This document shows, piece after piece, positions 15,461 through 22,215 of a stretch of DNA of 29,085 nucleotides. The notes below the pieces were generated by a model. That model had not been told where the DNA came from, ran no database searches, and saw only the letters and a list, made by a program, of their open reading frames with translations. Positions within the stretch are counted from its first letter, which is position 1; every line of letters begins with the position of its first letter. A program made the translations under genes and the position numbers. The DNA is from Citricoccus sp. WCRC_4 (GTDB taxonomy: Bacteria; Actinomycetota; Actinomycetes; Actinomycetales; Micrococcaceae), in contig JAPFFX010000216.1 in NCBI GenBank assembly GCA_026645375.1, positions 1-29,085 on the forward strand. The letters are read 5' to 3'.

Positions 15461-16150
15461 TCAGCCGAGGGCCGCGCGCCGCAGGGCGTCGATGGCGGCG
15501 GCCGGGTGCTCGGCGCCGTACACGGCGGAGCCGGCCACGAAGACGTCGGCCCCGGCCTCGGCCGCGCGCAGGATGGTGTCTGCGGTGATCCCCCCGTCGA
15601 CCTGCAGCGCCACCGGCACGCCGGAACCGTCCAGGGCTTCGCGGGCGCGCCGGATCTTGGGCAGGACCTCGTCGAGGAAGGACTGCCCGCCGAAGCCCGG
15701 TTCCACGGTCATCAGCAGGAGCATGTCCAGGTCGCCGAGCATGTCCAGGTAGGGCTCGACGGCGGTCGAGGGCTTGAGCGCCATCCCCGCCCGGGCGCCG
15801 CGCTGGCGCAATTCACGCGCCAGGTGGATCGGTGCCACGGAGGCCTCGGCGTGGAAGGTCACGGACTCTGCCCCGGCCTCGGCGTAGCCCGGAGCCCACC
15901 GGTCGGCGTCCTCGATCATGAGATGGACGTCCAGGGGCAGGTCGGTCGCGTCGCGGATGGCCTGCACCACCGGCAGTCCGAAGGTCAGGTTCGGCACGAA
16001 GTGGTTGTCCATGACGTCCACGTGCACGGCGTCCGCGCCGCTGATCCGCTGCAGTTCCTCGGCGAGCCGGGCGAAGTCCGCGGACAGGATCGACGGGTGG
16101 ATGTGGATCCCCCGGGTGTGCTCGGCATGGTGCGGCATGGCGTGGGTCAT
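15461..16150 (-). CDS. rpe: Ribulose-phosphate 3-epimerase
   Basis: Rpe interconverts ribulose-5-phosphate and xylulose-5-phosphate in the pentose phosphate pathway; ribulose-5-phosphate is also the RibBA substrate, though nothing shows co-regulation. The 229-residue TIM barrel shows HPSILSADFARL, VHVDVMDNHFVPNLTFG with metal ligands, LDVHLMIED, the loop TVEPGFGGQSF and VDGGITADT, the last two forming the phosphate site. The ATG at 16150-16148 shares ATGA with the rsmB stop; a second ATG four codons later is possible. It ends the def-fmt-rsmB-rpe chain. Confidence 0.96.
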   Translation of the reverse strand: MTHAMPHHAEHTRGIHIHPSILSADFARLAEELQRISGADAVHVDVMDNHFVPNLTFGLPVVQAIRDATDLPLDVHLMIEDADRWAPGYAEAGAESVTFHAEASVAPIHLARELRQRGARAGMALKPSTAVEPYLDMLGDLDMLLLMTVEPGFGGQSFLDEVLPKIRRAREALDGSGVPVALQVDGGITADTILRAAEAGADVFVAGSAVYGAEHPAAAIDALRRAALG

Positions 16151-17697
16151 CGCGAGGCTCCCTTGCGGAACAGGGCCATGAACATGGCATCGGTGGAGTG
16201 CAGGTGGGGCCAGAGCTGGGCGGTGCCCGGCGCGCCGGCGGTCCCCGCACCGGAGACGTCTCCGGTGGCCACCGCCTCGAGGGCGCCCACCGTGTCCAGC
16301 AGTTCCAGGTCCGGGTGCCGCTTGAGCACGTCCTGGACCTGAAACACGGTCTCGGCCGGATGCGGGGAACAGGTCACGTAGCCGAGGAGGCCGCCGGACG
16401 CCAGCGCGGTGACGGCGGAGTCGAGCAGCTGGCGCTGGAGTTCGGTGAGCGGTCCCAGGTCGGACGGCTGGCGCCGCCATCGCGACTCGGGCCTGCGGCG
16501 CAGGGACCCCAGTCCGGTGCAGGGCGCGTCGACCAGGACGCGGTCGAAGGGCTGACGCTGACCGGACCCGACCTCGCGGCCCACGTCCCGTCCGTCACCG
16601 CAGCGGACCGTCCACGCCGTCTGCGGCACCGCGGACAGGGCCTGCTCCACGAGCGTCGCGCGGTGTTCGGCGACCTCGTTGGCCAGCAGGGTGGCTCCAC
16701 GCTGGTGGGCCAGCGCGGCCAGCAGGGCCGCCTTGCCCCCGGGGCCCGCGCACAGGTCGAGCCAGCGCTCCCCCGTGGCCGTCGTCGGCTCCACCCCGGC
16801 CAGGGCGCGAGCGGTCAGCTGCGAACCGACGTCCTGCACGCGGACCGTGCCCTCGCGCACCCCCGGCAGCCGGCCGGCGTCGCCGCCCTGGTAGAGCGCC
16901 GAGTCCGGGGCGAGGGGGCCGGGTTCGGCGCCGGCCCCGAGGACCGGTGCCAGGTCACCGAGCCCGGGAAGGGCCACCAGGTTCACCACGGGGGCGGCGT
17001 TGTCCGCCTCGAGGAGGGCGTTCAGCTCACTCGTGGGACGGCCGTGATTGGCCAGCGACTGGCGCAGCGCCCGGACGATCCATCGCGGGTGTGAATAGCG
17101 GACGGCCAGGGCGTCGTCGCCGCCGGAGGCCGGTGCCAGCTGCTCCAGCCAGGCCTCGCGGTCCTGGGCACTGACCTTGCGCAGCACGGCGTTGACCAGG
17201 CCCGAGGGCCCGGCGCCGACCTGGTCCCGGACGAGGGCCACGGTGGAGTCCAGGGCGGCATGCGCGGGTACCCGCATGCCGAGCAGCTGGTGGGCCCCGA
17301 GCCGCAGCGCATCGAGCACGGGACGGTCGAGCTGGTCCAGGGACCGGTCGACGCAGGTGCCCAGGACGGCGTCGTAGAACCCCTGGCCCCGCAGGGCCCC
17401 GTAGGTCAGTTCGGTGGCGAACCCGGCGTCCCGGCGGTCGAGGCGGTGCGCGGCGATCCGGGACGGCAGGACGAGGTTGGCGTAGGCGTCGTCGCGGCTG
17501 ACCGCGGTCAGGGTCTCGAAGGCCGCAAGCCGGGACGGGTCCGCCGAGCGCCGACGCTGGGAGGGCGCCGTGGCGGAGTACTTCCGCGGCCCGCCCGAGG
17601 TGCCGCGGTTGCGCGTCCGGCCCCGCTCGTCGCGGCGCCCGTTGCCCCGTTCGCTGCCTCCCCGGCCGGGACGTCCCCGGTTGTCCCGCTCACTCAC
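16147..17697 (-). CDS. rsmB: 16S rRNA (cytosine-5) methyltransferase RsmB family
   Basis: The enzyme family methylates C967 of 16S rRNA with S-adenosylmethionine. The 516-residue product has a basic, Arg/Gly-rich N-terminal tail of about 50 residues, a NusB-like RNA-binding domain (about 55-190, with RRDAGFATELTYGALR), and a C-terminal Rossmann methyltransferase with the SAM loop DLCAGPGGKAALLAAL, motif IV VDAPCTGLGSLRRRPE and motif VI YVTCSPHPAET. The two cysteines used in catalysis (DAPC and VTC) are both present. The GTG start at 17697-17695 shares GTGA with the fmt stop. The RG-rich tail is an addition to the core and may bind RNA. Confidence 0.94.
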   Translation of the reverse strand: MSERDNRGRPGRGGSERGNGRRDERGRTRNRGTSGGPRKYSATAPSQRRRSADPSRLAAFETLTAVSRDDAYANLVLPSRIAAHRLDRRDAGFATELTYGALRGQGFYDAVLGTCVDRSLDQLDRPVLDALRLGAHQLLGMRVPAHAALDSTVALVRDQVGAGPSGLVNAVLRKVSAQDREAWLEQLAPASGGDDALAVRYSHPRWIVRALRQSLANHGRPTSELNALLEADNAAPVVNLVALPGLGDLAPVLGAGAEPGPLAPDSALYQGGDAGRLPGVREGTVRVQDVGSQLTARALAGVEPTTATGERWLDLCAGPGGKAALLAALAHQRGATLLANEVAEHRATLVEQALSAVPQTAWTVRCGDGRDVGREVGSGQRQPFDRVLVDAPCTGLGSLRRRPESRWRRQPSDLGPLTELQRQLLDSAVTALASGGLLGYVTCSPHPAETVFQVQDVLKRHPDLELLDTVGALEAVATGDVSGAGTAGAPGTAQLWPHLHSTDAMFMALFRKGASR

Positions 17698-18722
17698 CGT
17701 GCCTCCTCCGACCCGGTGAGGAACCGGGCTCCCTCGGGCAGTCCGCGGGCCCAGTCGGCCGCGGGCATGACCTTCTTCCCGGCCGGCTGGACACTCTCCA
17801 GGCGGATGGTGCCATCGGCGCACTGGAGGTGGACGGCCGTCCGGCCCACCACCAGGTCGCCGGCCCTGCGCGGGGCCGTCGGGGCGTCCTCGTCCGGGGC
17901 GCCCTCGTCCGGGGTGGACACCGGTTCGGGTCGTGCACCGATGAGCTTGATCCGCACCGGGCCGTCGGCGGGTGCCGAGCCGGCCAGGAGGGTCCAGGCG
18001 CCCGGTTCCGGCGTGGTGCCGTTGATGCGGGCGGCCACCGCCGCGGCGGGCCGGCCGGCATCGACGTGACCGTCCTGCTGCCCCAGCTTCGGCGCCAGGC
18101 TCGGCTCCCCGGACTGGGGCTCGGCCCGGGCCGTACCGTCCTGGATCCCGGCGAGGGTCTGGGCCAGCAGCCGGGCGCCGGTCACCGCGAGGTCGGCCAG
18201 CACCTCGCCGGCGGTCTCCCCCGGCTCCAGGTCCCGGGTCAGTCGCGAGAAGACCGGACCGGTGTCCAGGCCCTCCTCGAGCTGGAACACGCAGGCTCCG
18301 GTCACGGCCTCCTGGGCGATGATGGCGTGCTGCACCGGAGCCGCCCCCCGGTATGCGGGCAGCAACGAGAAGTGCAGGTTCACCCAGCCGTGCCGCGGCA
18401 GGGACAGTCCCGCCGCCGGCACGAGGGCGCCGTAGGCCACGACGGCGGCCGCGTCCAGGTCCAGTGCGGCGATCCGGTCAAGGGTCTCCCGTCCGGCCTC
18501 CCCGGTGAGCCGGGAGGCGTGGAGGACCGGGATCCCGAGCTCGGCGGCCCGCGCCGCGACGGGCGACGGCGTCAGGATCCGCTTGCGCCCCACGGGGGCA
18601 TCCGGCCGGGTGAGCACGGCCACCACCGAGAACCCCGCCTCGACCAGGGCCTCCAGGGAGGGCACGGCCGTCTGCGGGGTCCCCGCGAACAGGACGCGGA
18701 AGTCAGCGCGGCCGGCGCTCAC
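17694..18722 (-). CDS. fmt: Methionyl-tRNA formyltransferase
   Basis: Fmt adds the formyl group to initiator Met-tRNA. The 342-residue product shows the N-terminal VLFAGTPQTAVPSLEAL, the catalytic NLHFSLLPAYRGAAPVQ with Asn and His, and the catalytic Asp in EEGLDTGPVF. The C-terminal tRNA-binding domain ends with the family's AGKKVMPAADWARG. A linker near residues 265-290 contains an acidic near-repeat (TPDEGAPDEDAPTAP) coded by an imperfect direct repeat; it looks like a local expansion. The GTG start at 18722-18720 overlaps the def stop (GTGA). Confidence 0.96.
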   Translation of the reverse strand: MSAGRADFRVLFAGTPQTAVPSLEALVEAGFSVVAVLTRPDAPVGRKRILTPSPVAARAAELGIPVLHASRLTGEAGRETLDRIAALDLDAAAVVAYGALVPAAGLSLPRHGWVNLHFSLLPAYRGAAPVQHAIIAQEAVTGACVFQLEEGLDTGPVFSRLTRDLEPGETAGEVLADLAVTGARLLAQTLAGIQDGTARAEPQSGEPSLAPKLGQQDGHVDAGRPAAAVAARINGTTPEPGAWTLLAGSAPADGPVRIKLIGARPEPVSTPDEGAPDEDAPTAPRRAGDLVVGRTAVHLQCADGTIRLESVQPAGKKVMPAADWARGLPEGARFLTGSEEAR

Positions 18723-19276
18723 CGGGCACCCCCGAAGCTCGAGTTCACGGACTTCGCGCGGTCGGACTGCGTGGTCCCCGACAGCTGCCCATAGCCGCGG
18801 TCACGCAGCTTCCGCCGCGAGTCCTTCCGGTCCTCCCCCGTCAGCCGGTCGATGTAGAGCTTCCCGTCCAGGTGGTCGACCTCGTGCTGGAAGCACCGGG
18901 CGAGCAGGCCCTCACCGCGGTACTCCACCGGCTGGCCGTCGGCATCGACGCCGGACACGACGGCCGTGACGTACCGCTCCGGGTTGTAGTGCAGCCCAGG
19001 GACGGACAGGCATCCCTCCCCCGGCTCGGTGACCAGTTCGCCGGAGGTCCGCAGTACCGGGTCGATCACGTGTCCGCGCTGGCCCTCGACGTCGAAGGTG
19101 AAGATGCGCAGCTCCACGCCGACCTGCGGGGCGGCCAGGCCGACGCCGCCGACGTCGTCCATGGTCTCGAACATGTCCTGCACGAGTCGGTGCAGGTCGG
19201 TCCGGTCCGGCCCGACGGCGGCCGCCGGCGTACGCAGGACAGGGTCGGGGAAGGTGCGGATGGGGAGGACGCTCAC
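18719..19276 (-). CDS. def: Peptide deformylase
   Basis: Def removes the N-formyl group from new proteins. The 185-residue metalloenzyme has all three motifs: GVGLAAPQVG (motif 1), EGCLSVPG (motif 2, metal ligand Cys89) and QHEVDHLDG (motif 3, His131, Glu132, His135). A C-terminal extension of about 40 basic and polar residues follows the core. The GTG start at 19276-19274 shares GTGA with the stop of the PD-(D/E)XK gene, and its stop overlaps fmt. Pairing with fmt is the classical arrangement. Confidence 0.97.
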   Translation of the reverse strand: MSVLPIRTFPDPVLRTPAAAVGPDRTDLHRLVQDMFETMDDVGGVGLAAPQVGVELRIFTFDVEGQRGHVIDPVLRTSGELVTEPGEGCLSVPGLHYNPERYVTAVVSGVDADGQPVEYRGEGLLARCFQHEVDHLDGKLYIDRLTGEDRKDSRRKLRDRGYGQLSGTTQSDRAKSVNSSFGGAR

Positions 19277-20175
19277 GCGCCCACCTTAGTCGCGTCCGCC
19301 GCCTGGCCGGCGGCCGGGGCCTGTTCGGGCGCCGGGGGTGGGCCGATGGGCCGCAGTGCCGGGCCGGCGCTGTCGGCGACCTGGGAGTAGCCCCAGACCT
19401 GGCGCAGGGCCCAGAACTTCCGCCAGTGCGCCGGAAGCACCTGGGGGTTGGCCTGGTGGGCGACGACCTCGGTCTGGCCCAGGGCGACCCCGAGCAGGAC
19501 CGGCGCGTCCCCGTAGCGCCAGGGCTCCCACGTGCCGGTCGCCGGATCGATGAGGGACTCCTCGGCCCGCAGCCCGGCCACCAGCTGCATGACGACCTTG
19601 GCGTCCAGCGGCTTCACCCGTCCGTCACGCGTGGTGCCCTTGGTCTTGTAGTCGATGATGCAGGTCCGTCCGCCGATGGTGGCGACGAGGTCCAGGGTCC
19701 CGGCGTAGCCCACGGTCGCGTTCCAGACGGTCAGCTCGGTGGCCAGGGGGCGGACGTCGTAGAGCTCCCACCACTCGTCGAAGCGGTCCGCATAGGCGCC
19801 CTCCCCGTGTTCGGCCAGCACGGCTCGGACCTCGGCCGTCCGGTGGGGCCTGCCCAGCGCCCGCAGGCCGACCTGTTCGGCGTAGTCGTGCACGCGGTCC
19901 CCGCGGGCGGCCGCCTCATCCCGGTAGCGTTCGGCCGCGCTGGAGGCCTGCCGCGCCACCGACTTCAGCTGGGGCCGGGAACCGACGACCTGGGGCAGGC
20001 GCGGATCCTCGATGACGGCGGTGGCGGCCATGTGGCCCGCCCAGCCGCTCAGGTCGGCGGCCTGCTGCCCGATCACCGTGGTGATGGAGGGGACCTCCGG
20101 CACGCCGTCCAGGCTGCGGGCGTACATGCGGCCGTATTCGGTCTGGTGGGCGAGGCGGGGCTGCGTCATGGTCAT
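19273..20175 (-). CDS. PD-(D/E)XK nuclease-like protein (RecB/Cas4-type core)
   Basis: The 300-residue product shows the ordered motifs of the RecB-like nuclease fold: a histidine in RGDRVHDYAE (His96), Glu147 in TELTVWN, GTLDL with Asp162, and IIDYKTK with Asp175 and Lys177. No helicase or Fe-S cysteine cluster is attached, so it is neither a full RecB/AddB nor a Cas4. The C-terminus is a Pro/Ala-rich tail. The ATG at 20175-20173 has a GGGAG site 5 bases upstream and a -10-like TAGCGT further up. It heads a five-gene chain with def, fmt, rsmB and rpe, each joined by a GTGA or ATGA overlap. Substrate and role are unknown; nuclease activity is inferred from the motifs only. Confidence 0.82.
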   Translation of the reverse strand: MTMTQPRLAHQTEYGRMYARSLDGVPEVPSITTVIGQQAADLSGWAGHMAATAVIEDPRLPQVVGSRPQLKSVARQASSAAERYRDEAAARGDRVHDYAEQVGLRALGRPHRTAEVRAVLAEHGEGAYADRFDEWWELYDVRPLATELTVWNATVGYAGTLDLVATIGGRTCIIDYKTKGTTRDGRVKPLDAKVVMQLVAGLRAEESLIDPATGTWEPWRYGDAPVLLGVALGQTEVVAHQANPQVLPAHWRKFWALRQVWGYSQVADSAGPALRPIGPPPAPEQAPAAGQAADATKVGA

Positions 20176-20197
20176 CCATTCTCCCACCCGTCCGGAC

Positions 20198-20203
20198 ACG
20201 CTA
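20198..20203 (-). promoter_or_regulatory. Putative -10 box for the PD-(D/E)XK-def-fmt-rsmB-rpe unit
   Basis: TAGCGT on the minus strand lies about 22 bases before the ATG at 20175, leaving a short leader that contains the GGGAG ribosome binding site. The match to TANNNT is good; no clear -35 box. Confidence 0.4.
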
Positions 20204-20248
20204 AGGCCGGCGCCAGAACTGCGGTGGACACGCGGGTCATCGGGCCGA

Positions 20249-20279
20249 TTGGACGATCGGCCCGAACGTGCAGTAGAGT
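20249..20279 (+). promoter_or_regulatory. Putative promoter of the tRNA cluster
   Basis: TTGGAC (20249-20254) and TAGAGT (20274-20279) face the tRNA genes. The spacer is 19 bases, slightly long. Start of transcription would be near 20286, about 45 bases before the first tRNA. Confidence 0.5.
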
Positions 20280-20299
20280 CATCTCTCGTTGGAAATCAC

Positions 20300-20328
20300 G
20301 GTGACTGGTTCTTCCGGTCACCAGTTTT
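20300..20328 (+). terminator. Terminator-like hairpin between the promoter and first tRNA
   Basis: GGTGACTGG (20300-20308) pairs with CCGGTCACC (20314-20322), one G-U pair, around a five-base loop, and is followed by AGTTTTCT. This has the form of an intrinsic terminator but sits 4 bases before tRNA-Gly and after the likely promoter. It may partly stop transcription, or may serve as a processing or protecting hairpin of the precursor. Confidence 0.5.
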
Positions 20329-20332
20329 CTGT

Positions 20333-20406
20333 GCGGATGTAGCTCAGTTGGCTAGAGCGCCACCTTGCCAAGGTGGAGGTCGCGAGTTCGAATCTCGTCA
20401 TCCGCT
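20333..20406 (+). tRNA. tRNA-Gly (anticodon GCC), copy 1
   Basis: A 74-base cloverleaf: acceptor stem GCGGATG/CATCCGC, D arm with AGCTCAGTTGGCTAGAGC, anticodon stem CCACC/GGTGG with the seven-base loop TTGCCAA giving anticodon GCC, and T arm GCGAG-TTCGAAT-CTCGT. The discriminator base is T. CCA is not encoded. It is first in a Gly-Cys-Val-Gly cluster. Confidence 0.97.
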
Positions 20407-20424
20407 CGCAAGTCTCCCAACCCT

Positions 20425-20495
20425 GGTGGGGTGGCCGAGAGGCGAGGCAACGGCCTGCAAAGCCGTGTACGCGGGTTCGAATCCCGTCCCCACCT
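20425..20495 (+). tRNA. tRNA-Cys (anticodon GCA)
   Basis: A 71-base cloverleaf: acceptor stem GGTGGGG/CCCCACC, a short D arm, anticodon stem ACGGC/GCCGT with loop CTGCAAA giving anticodon GCA, and T arm GCGGG-TTCGAAT-CCCGT. The discriminator is T, as expected for cysteine. CCA is not encoded. Confidence 0.97.
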
Positions 20496-20540
20496 CGCAT
20501 CGGTCGCCATCCGGTAGGATGGGGACCTGCAGCTGAAGGA

Positions 20541-20557
20541 TTCCGGGTCACCGGAAA
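20541..20557 (+). other. Hairpin between tRNA-Cys and tRNA-Val
   Basis: TTCCGG and CCGGAA form a perfect six-base stem around GTCA, in the 67-base spacer between the two tRNAs. No U-run follows, so a processing signal or weak pause is more likely than a terminator. Confidence 0.4.
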
Positions 20558-20562
20558 CCCCA

Positions 20563-20634
20563 GCGCGATTAGCGCAGCGGTAGCGCGCTTCCCTGACACG
20601 GAAGAGGTCACTGGTTCGATCCCAGTATCGCGCA
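20563..20634 (+). tRNA. tRNA-Val (anticodon GAC)
   Basis: A 72-base cloverleaf: acceptor stem GCGCGAT/ATCGCGC, D arm TAGCGCAGCGGTAGCGC, anticodon stem CTTCC/GGAAG with loop CTGACAC giving anticodon GAC, T arm with ACTGG-TTCGATC-CCAGT, discriminator A as usual for valine. CCA is not encoded. Confidence 0.97.
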
Positions 20635-20668
20635 CGGACGGCACGACCCCACGGGGCCGGCCGGCCAC

Positions 20669-20742
20669 GCGGATGTAGCTCAGTTGGCTAGAGCGCCACC
20701 ATGCCAAGGTGGAGGTCGCGAGTTCGAATCTCGTCATCCGCT
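20669..20742 (+). tRNA. tRNA-Gly (anticodon GCC), copy 2
   Basis: This copy is identical to the tRNA-Gly at 20333-20406 across all 74 bases except for one position: the first base of the anticodon loop (position 32) is A instead of T, giving loop ATGCCAA. The anticodon is still GCC and all stems are intact. It is the last tRNA before a strong terminator. Confidence 0.96.
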
Positions 20743-20752
20743 CCCTCGAGAG

Positions 20753-20780
20753 AGGCCCTCCCGATCGGGAGGGCCTTTCT
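20753..20780 (+). terminator. Intrinsic terminator of the tRNA cluster
   Basis: AGGCCCTCCC (20753-20762) and GGGAGGGCCT (20767-20776) form a perfect 10-base stem around GATC, making a 24-base palindrome, followed by TTTCT on the plus strand. It begins 10 bases after the last tRNA. On the minus strand, downstream of zapE, it has no U-run and would be weaker. Confidence 0.88.
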
Positions 20781-20834
20781 GCTGTCCGGCGAGGGCGGCC
20801 GGGCCGCCCCGGCGGCCTGCCGACCCCCGGGGGG

Positions 20835-21971
20835 CTACAGCCCCGTCTCCCCCATCTGTCCCTCACGGACCAGTGCGGTCATGCGGGACACCGTGCGGAA
20901 GTACTTCTTCAGGTAGCCACCGTTCATCATCTCCTCGGTGAACAACCGGTCGAACGGCACCCCGGAGGCGATGACCGGCACGTCCTTGTCGTAGAGGCGG
21001 TCGGCCAGCACCACGAAGCGCAGGGCCATCGCCTGTTCCGTGATGGTCTCCACCCCGTGCAGCACCATCACGTCGACGTCCTCCACCAGCGCGCGATACC
21101 GGCTCGGGTGCACCCTGGAGAGGTTGGCGGTGAGTGCGGAGAAATCGTCCTGGGACACGACCCTGGCCTCCGGGAACTGCTCCCGGACGGTCTCCAGCAG
21201 CGCGTCGTCGGCCAGCGGCTCGGGCGCCGCGGCCAGCCCGCGGTGGCGGTAGTCCTCGCCGTCGATGCGGATCACGTCGAACTGCTCGGCCAGGACCTGG
21301 ATCTCGCGCTTGAAGTCCTGCGCGGCGAAGCGGCCCTCGCCCAGCGATCCGGGCAGGGTGTTGGAGGTCGCCACGAGCCGTACGCCCGCGTCGGCCAGCT
21401 CCCGCATCAGCCGGGACATCAGGACGGTGTCGCCCGGGTCGTCGAGCTCGAACTCATCGATGCAGACCAGGGTGTACTCCTTGAGCACGTCCACGGTCTT
21501 GCGGAAGGACAGGGCGCCCACCAGGTTGGTGTACTCGACGAACGTGCCGAACGCCTTCCGCCCAGGGGCCGCGTGCCACAGCGAGGCCAGCAGGTGGGTC
21601 TTGCCGACGCCGAAGCCGCCGTCGAGGTAGATGCCGGTGGCCGACGCCGCGCCGTTGCCTCCGCGCCCGCCCCGGCCGTTCCCCGAGCGCCTGTCGCGGC
21701 CCTTGAACAGGCCCAGGAATCCGCCGCCACCGGACTCGGCGCCACCGCCGCGGCCGTTGATGGACGCCGCGAAGTCCCGCAACCGCTGCACGGCCTCGGC
21801 CTGCGAGGGGTGCGTCGGGTCGGGGATGTAGGTGTCGAAGGAGACCTCGCCGAAGCGGTAGGACGGGTGGAATCCGGCCAGTAGGTCCTCTGCGGACACC
21901 TGCGGGGTGCGGTCGGCGAGGTGAACGATCTCGGCCACGAGCGGCTCCGTCCTGGCGGTGTAGAGAGGCAT
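20835..21971 (-). CDS. zapE: Cell division protein ZapE / AFG1-like ATPase
   Basis: The 378-residue protein is an AFG1-type ATPase: Walker A GGFGVGKTHL, Walker B LVCIDEFELDD, the sensor region RLVATSNTLPGSL and the family's C-terminal FEEL-like end around YLKKYFRTVSRM. In E. coli ZapE affects the division ring; the mitochondrial AFG1 acts on respiratory proteins. The role in actinobacteria is not established. Just before Walker A, about residues 73-110, is a Gly/Arg/Ser-rich low-complexity insertion (GRGGGAESGGGG, NGRGGRGGNG) not needed for the fold. The ATG at 21971-21969 is divergent from sseA. Confidence 0.9.
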   Translation of the reverse strand: MPLYTARTEPLVAEIVHLADRTPQVSAEDLLAGFHPSYRFGEVSFDTYIPDPTHPSQAEAVQRLRDFAASINGRGGGAESGGGGFLGLFKGRDRRSGNGRGGRGGNGAASATGIYLDGGFGVGKTHLLASLWHAAPGRKAFGTFVEYTNLVGALSFRKTVDVLKEYTLVCIDEFELDDPGDTVLMSRLMRELADAGVRLVATSNTLPGSLGEGRFAAQDFKREIQVLAEQFDVIRIDGEDYRHRGLAAAPEPLADDALLETVREQFPEARVVSQDDFSALTANLSRVHPSRYRALVEDVDVMVLHGVETITEQAMALRFVVLADRLYDKDVPVIASGVPFDRLFTEEMMNGGYLKKYFRTVSRMTALVREGQMGETGL

Positions 21972-22063
21972 GAGGGGGGTGAGGACAGGGCAACTCTACC
22001 GGTGCGCGCCTGCCGCTCCGGGCCACGCCTCCGGACCTCGACCGCCTACCGGCGCCACGCCCA

Positions 22064-22091
22064 ATTACAACGCGATATTGTGGCGTAATGT
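22064..22091. promoter_or_regulatory. Palindromic divergent promoter zapE / sseA
   Basis: In the 244-base gap between zapE and sseA lies an AT-rich imperfect palindrome whose ends are ATTAC (22064-22068) and GTAAT (22085-22089). On the plus strand it contains TAATGT (22086-22091) and on the minus strand TGTAAT (22069-22064), both -10-like and facing away from each other. A second plus-strand -10 candidate, TAGGGT, lies near 22135-22140, closer to sseA. The rest of the gap shows nothing recognised. Confidence 0.4.
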
Positions 22092-22215
22092 GAACACCGA
22101 TGGCCGCCCACCGGCGACCGGCGTCCCCCACCGATAGGGTGGACACGGACCGTGACGGCCACAGCCCCGCAGCACCTTCCCGCGGGGACCCGCGAAGCGA
22201 AAGGCACTGCCGAGG

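Noticed and set aside
17880..17925. A short near-repeat of GTCCGGGG-type sequence inside fmt as a regulatory repeat
   Set aside because: It is in frame and simply codes the acidic linker (TPDEGAPDEDAP); a local expansion explains it.
19273..20175. Calling the nuclease-like protein Cas4 or AddB
   Set aside because: It lacks the Fe-S cysteines of Cas4 and the helicase part of AddB, and there are no cas or recombination genes nearby.
20669..20742. Reading the second tRNA-Gly as tRNA-Ala (TGC)
   Set aside because: With the CCACC/GGTGG stem the seven-base loop is ATGCCAA and the anticodon falls on GCC. The TGC reading would shift the loop, and all other bases equal tRNA-Gly copy 1.
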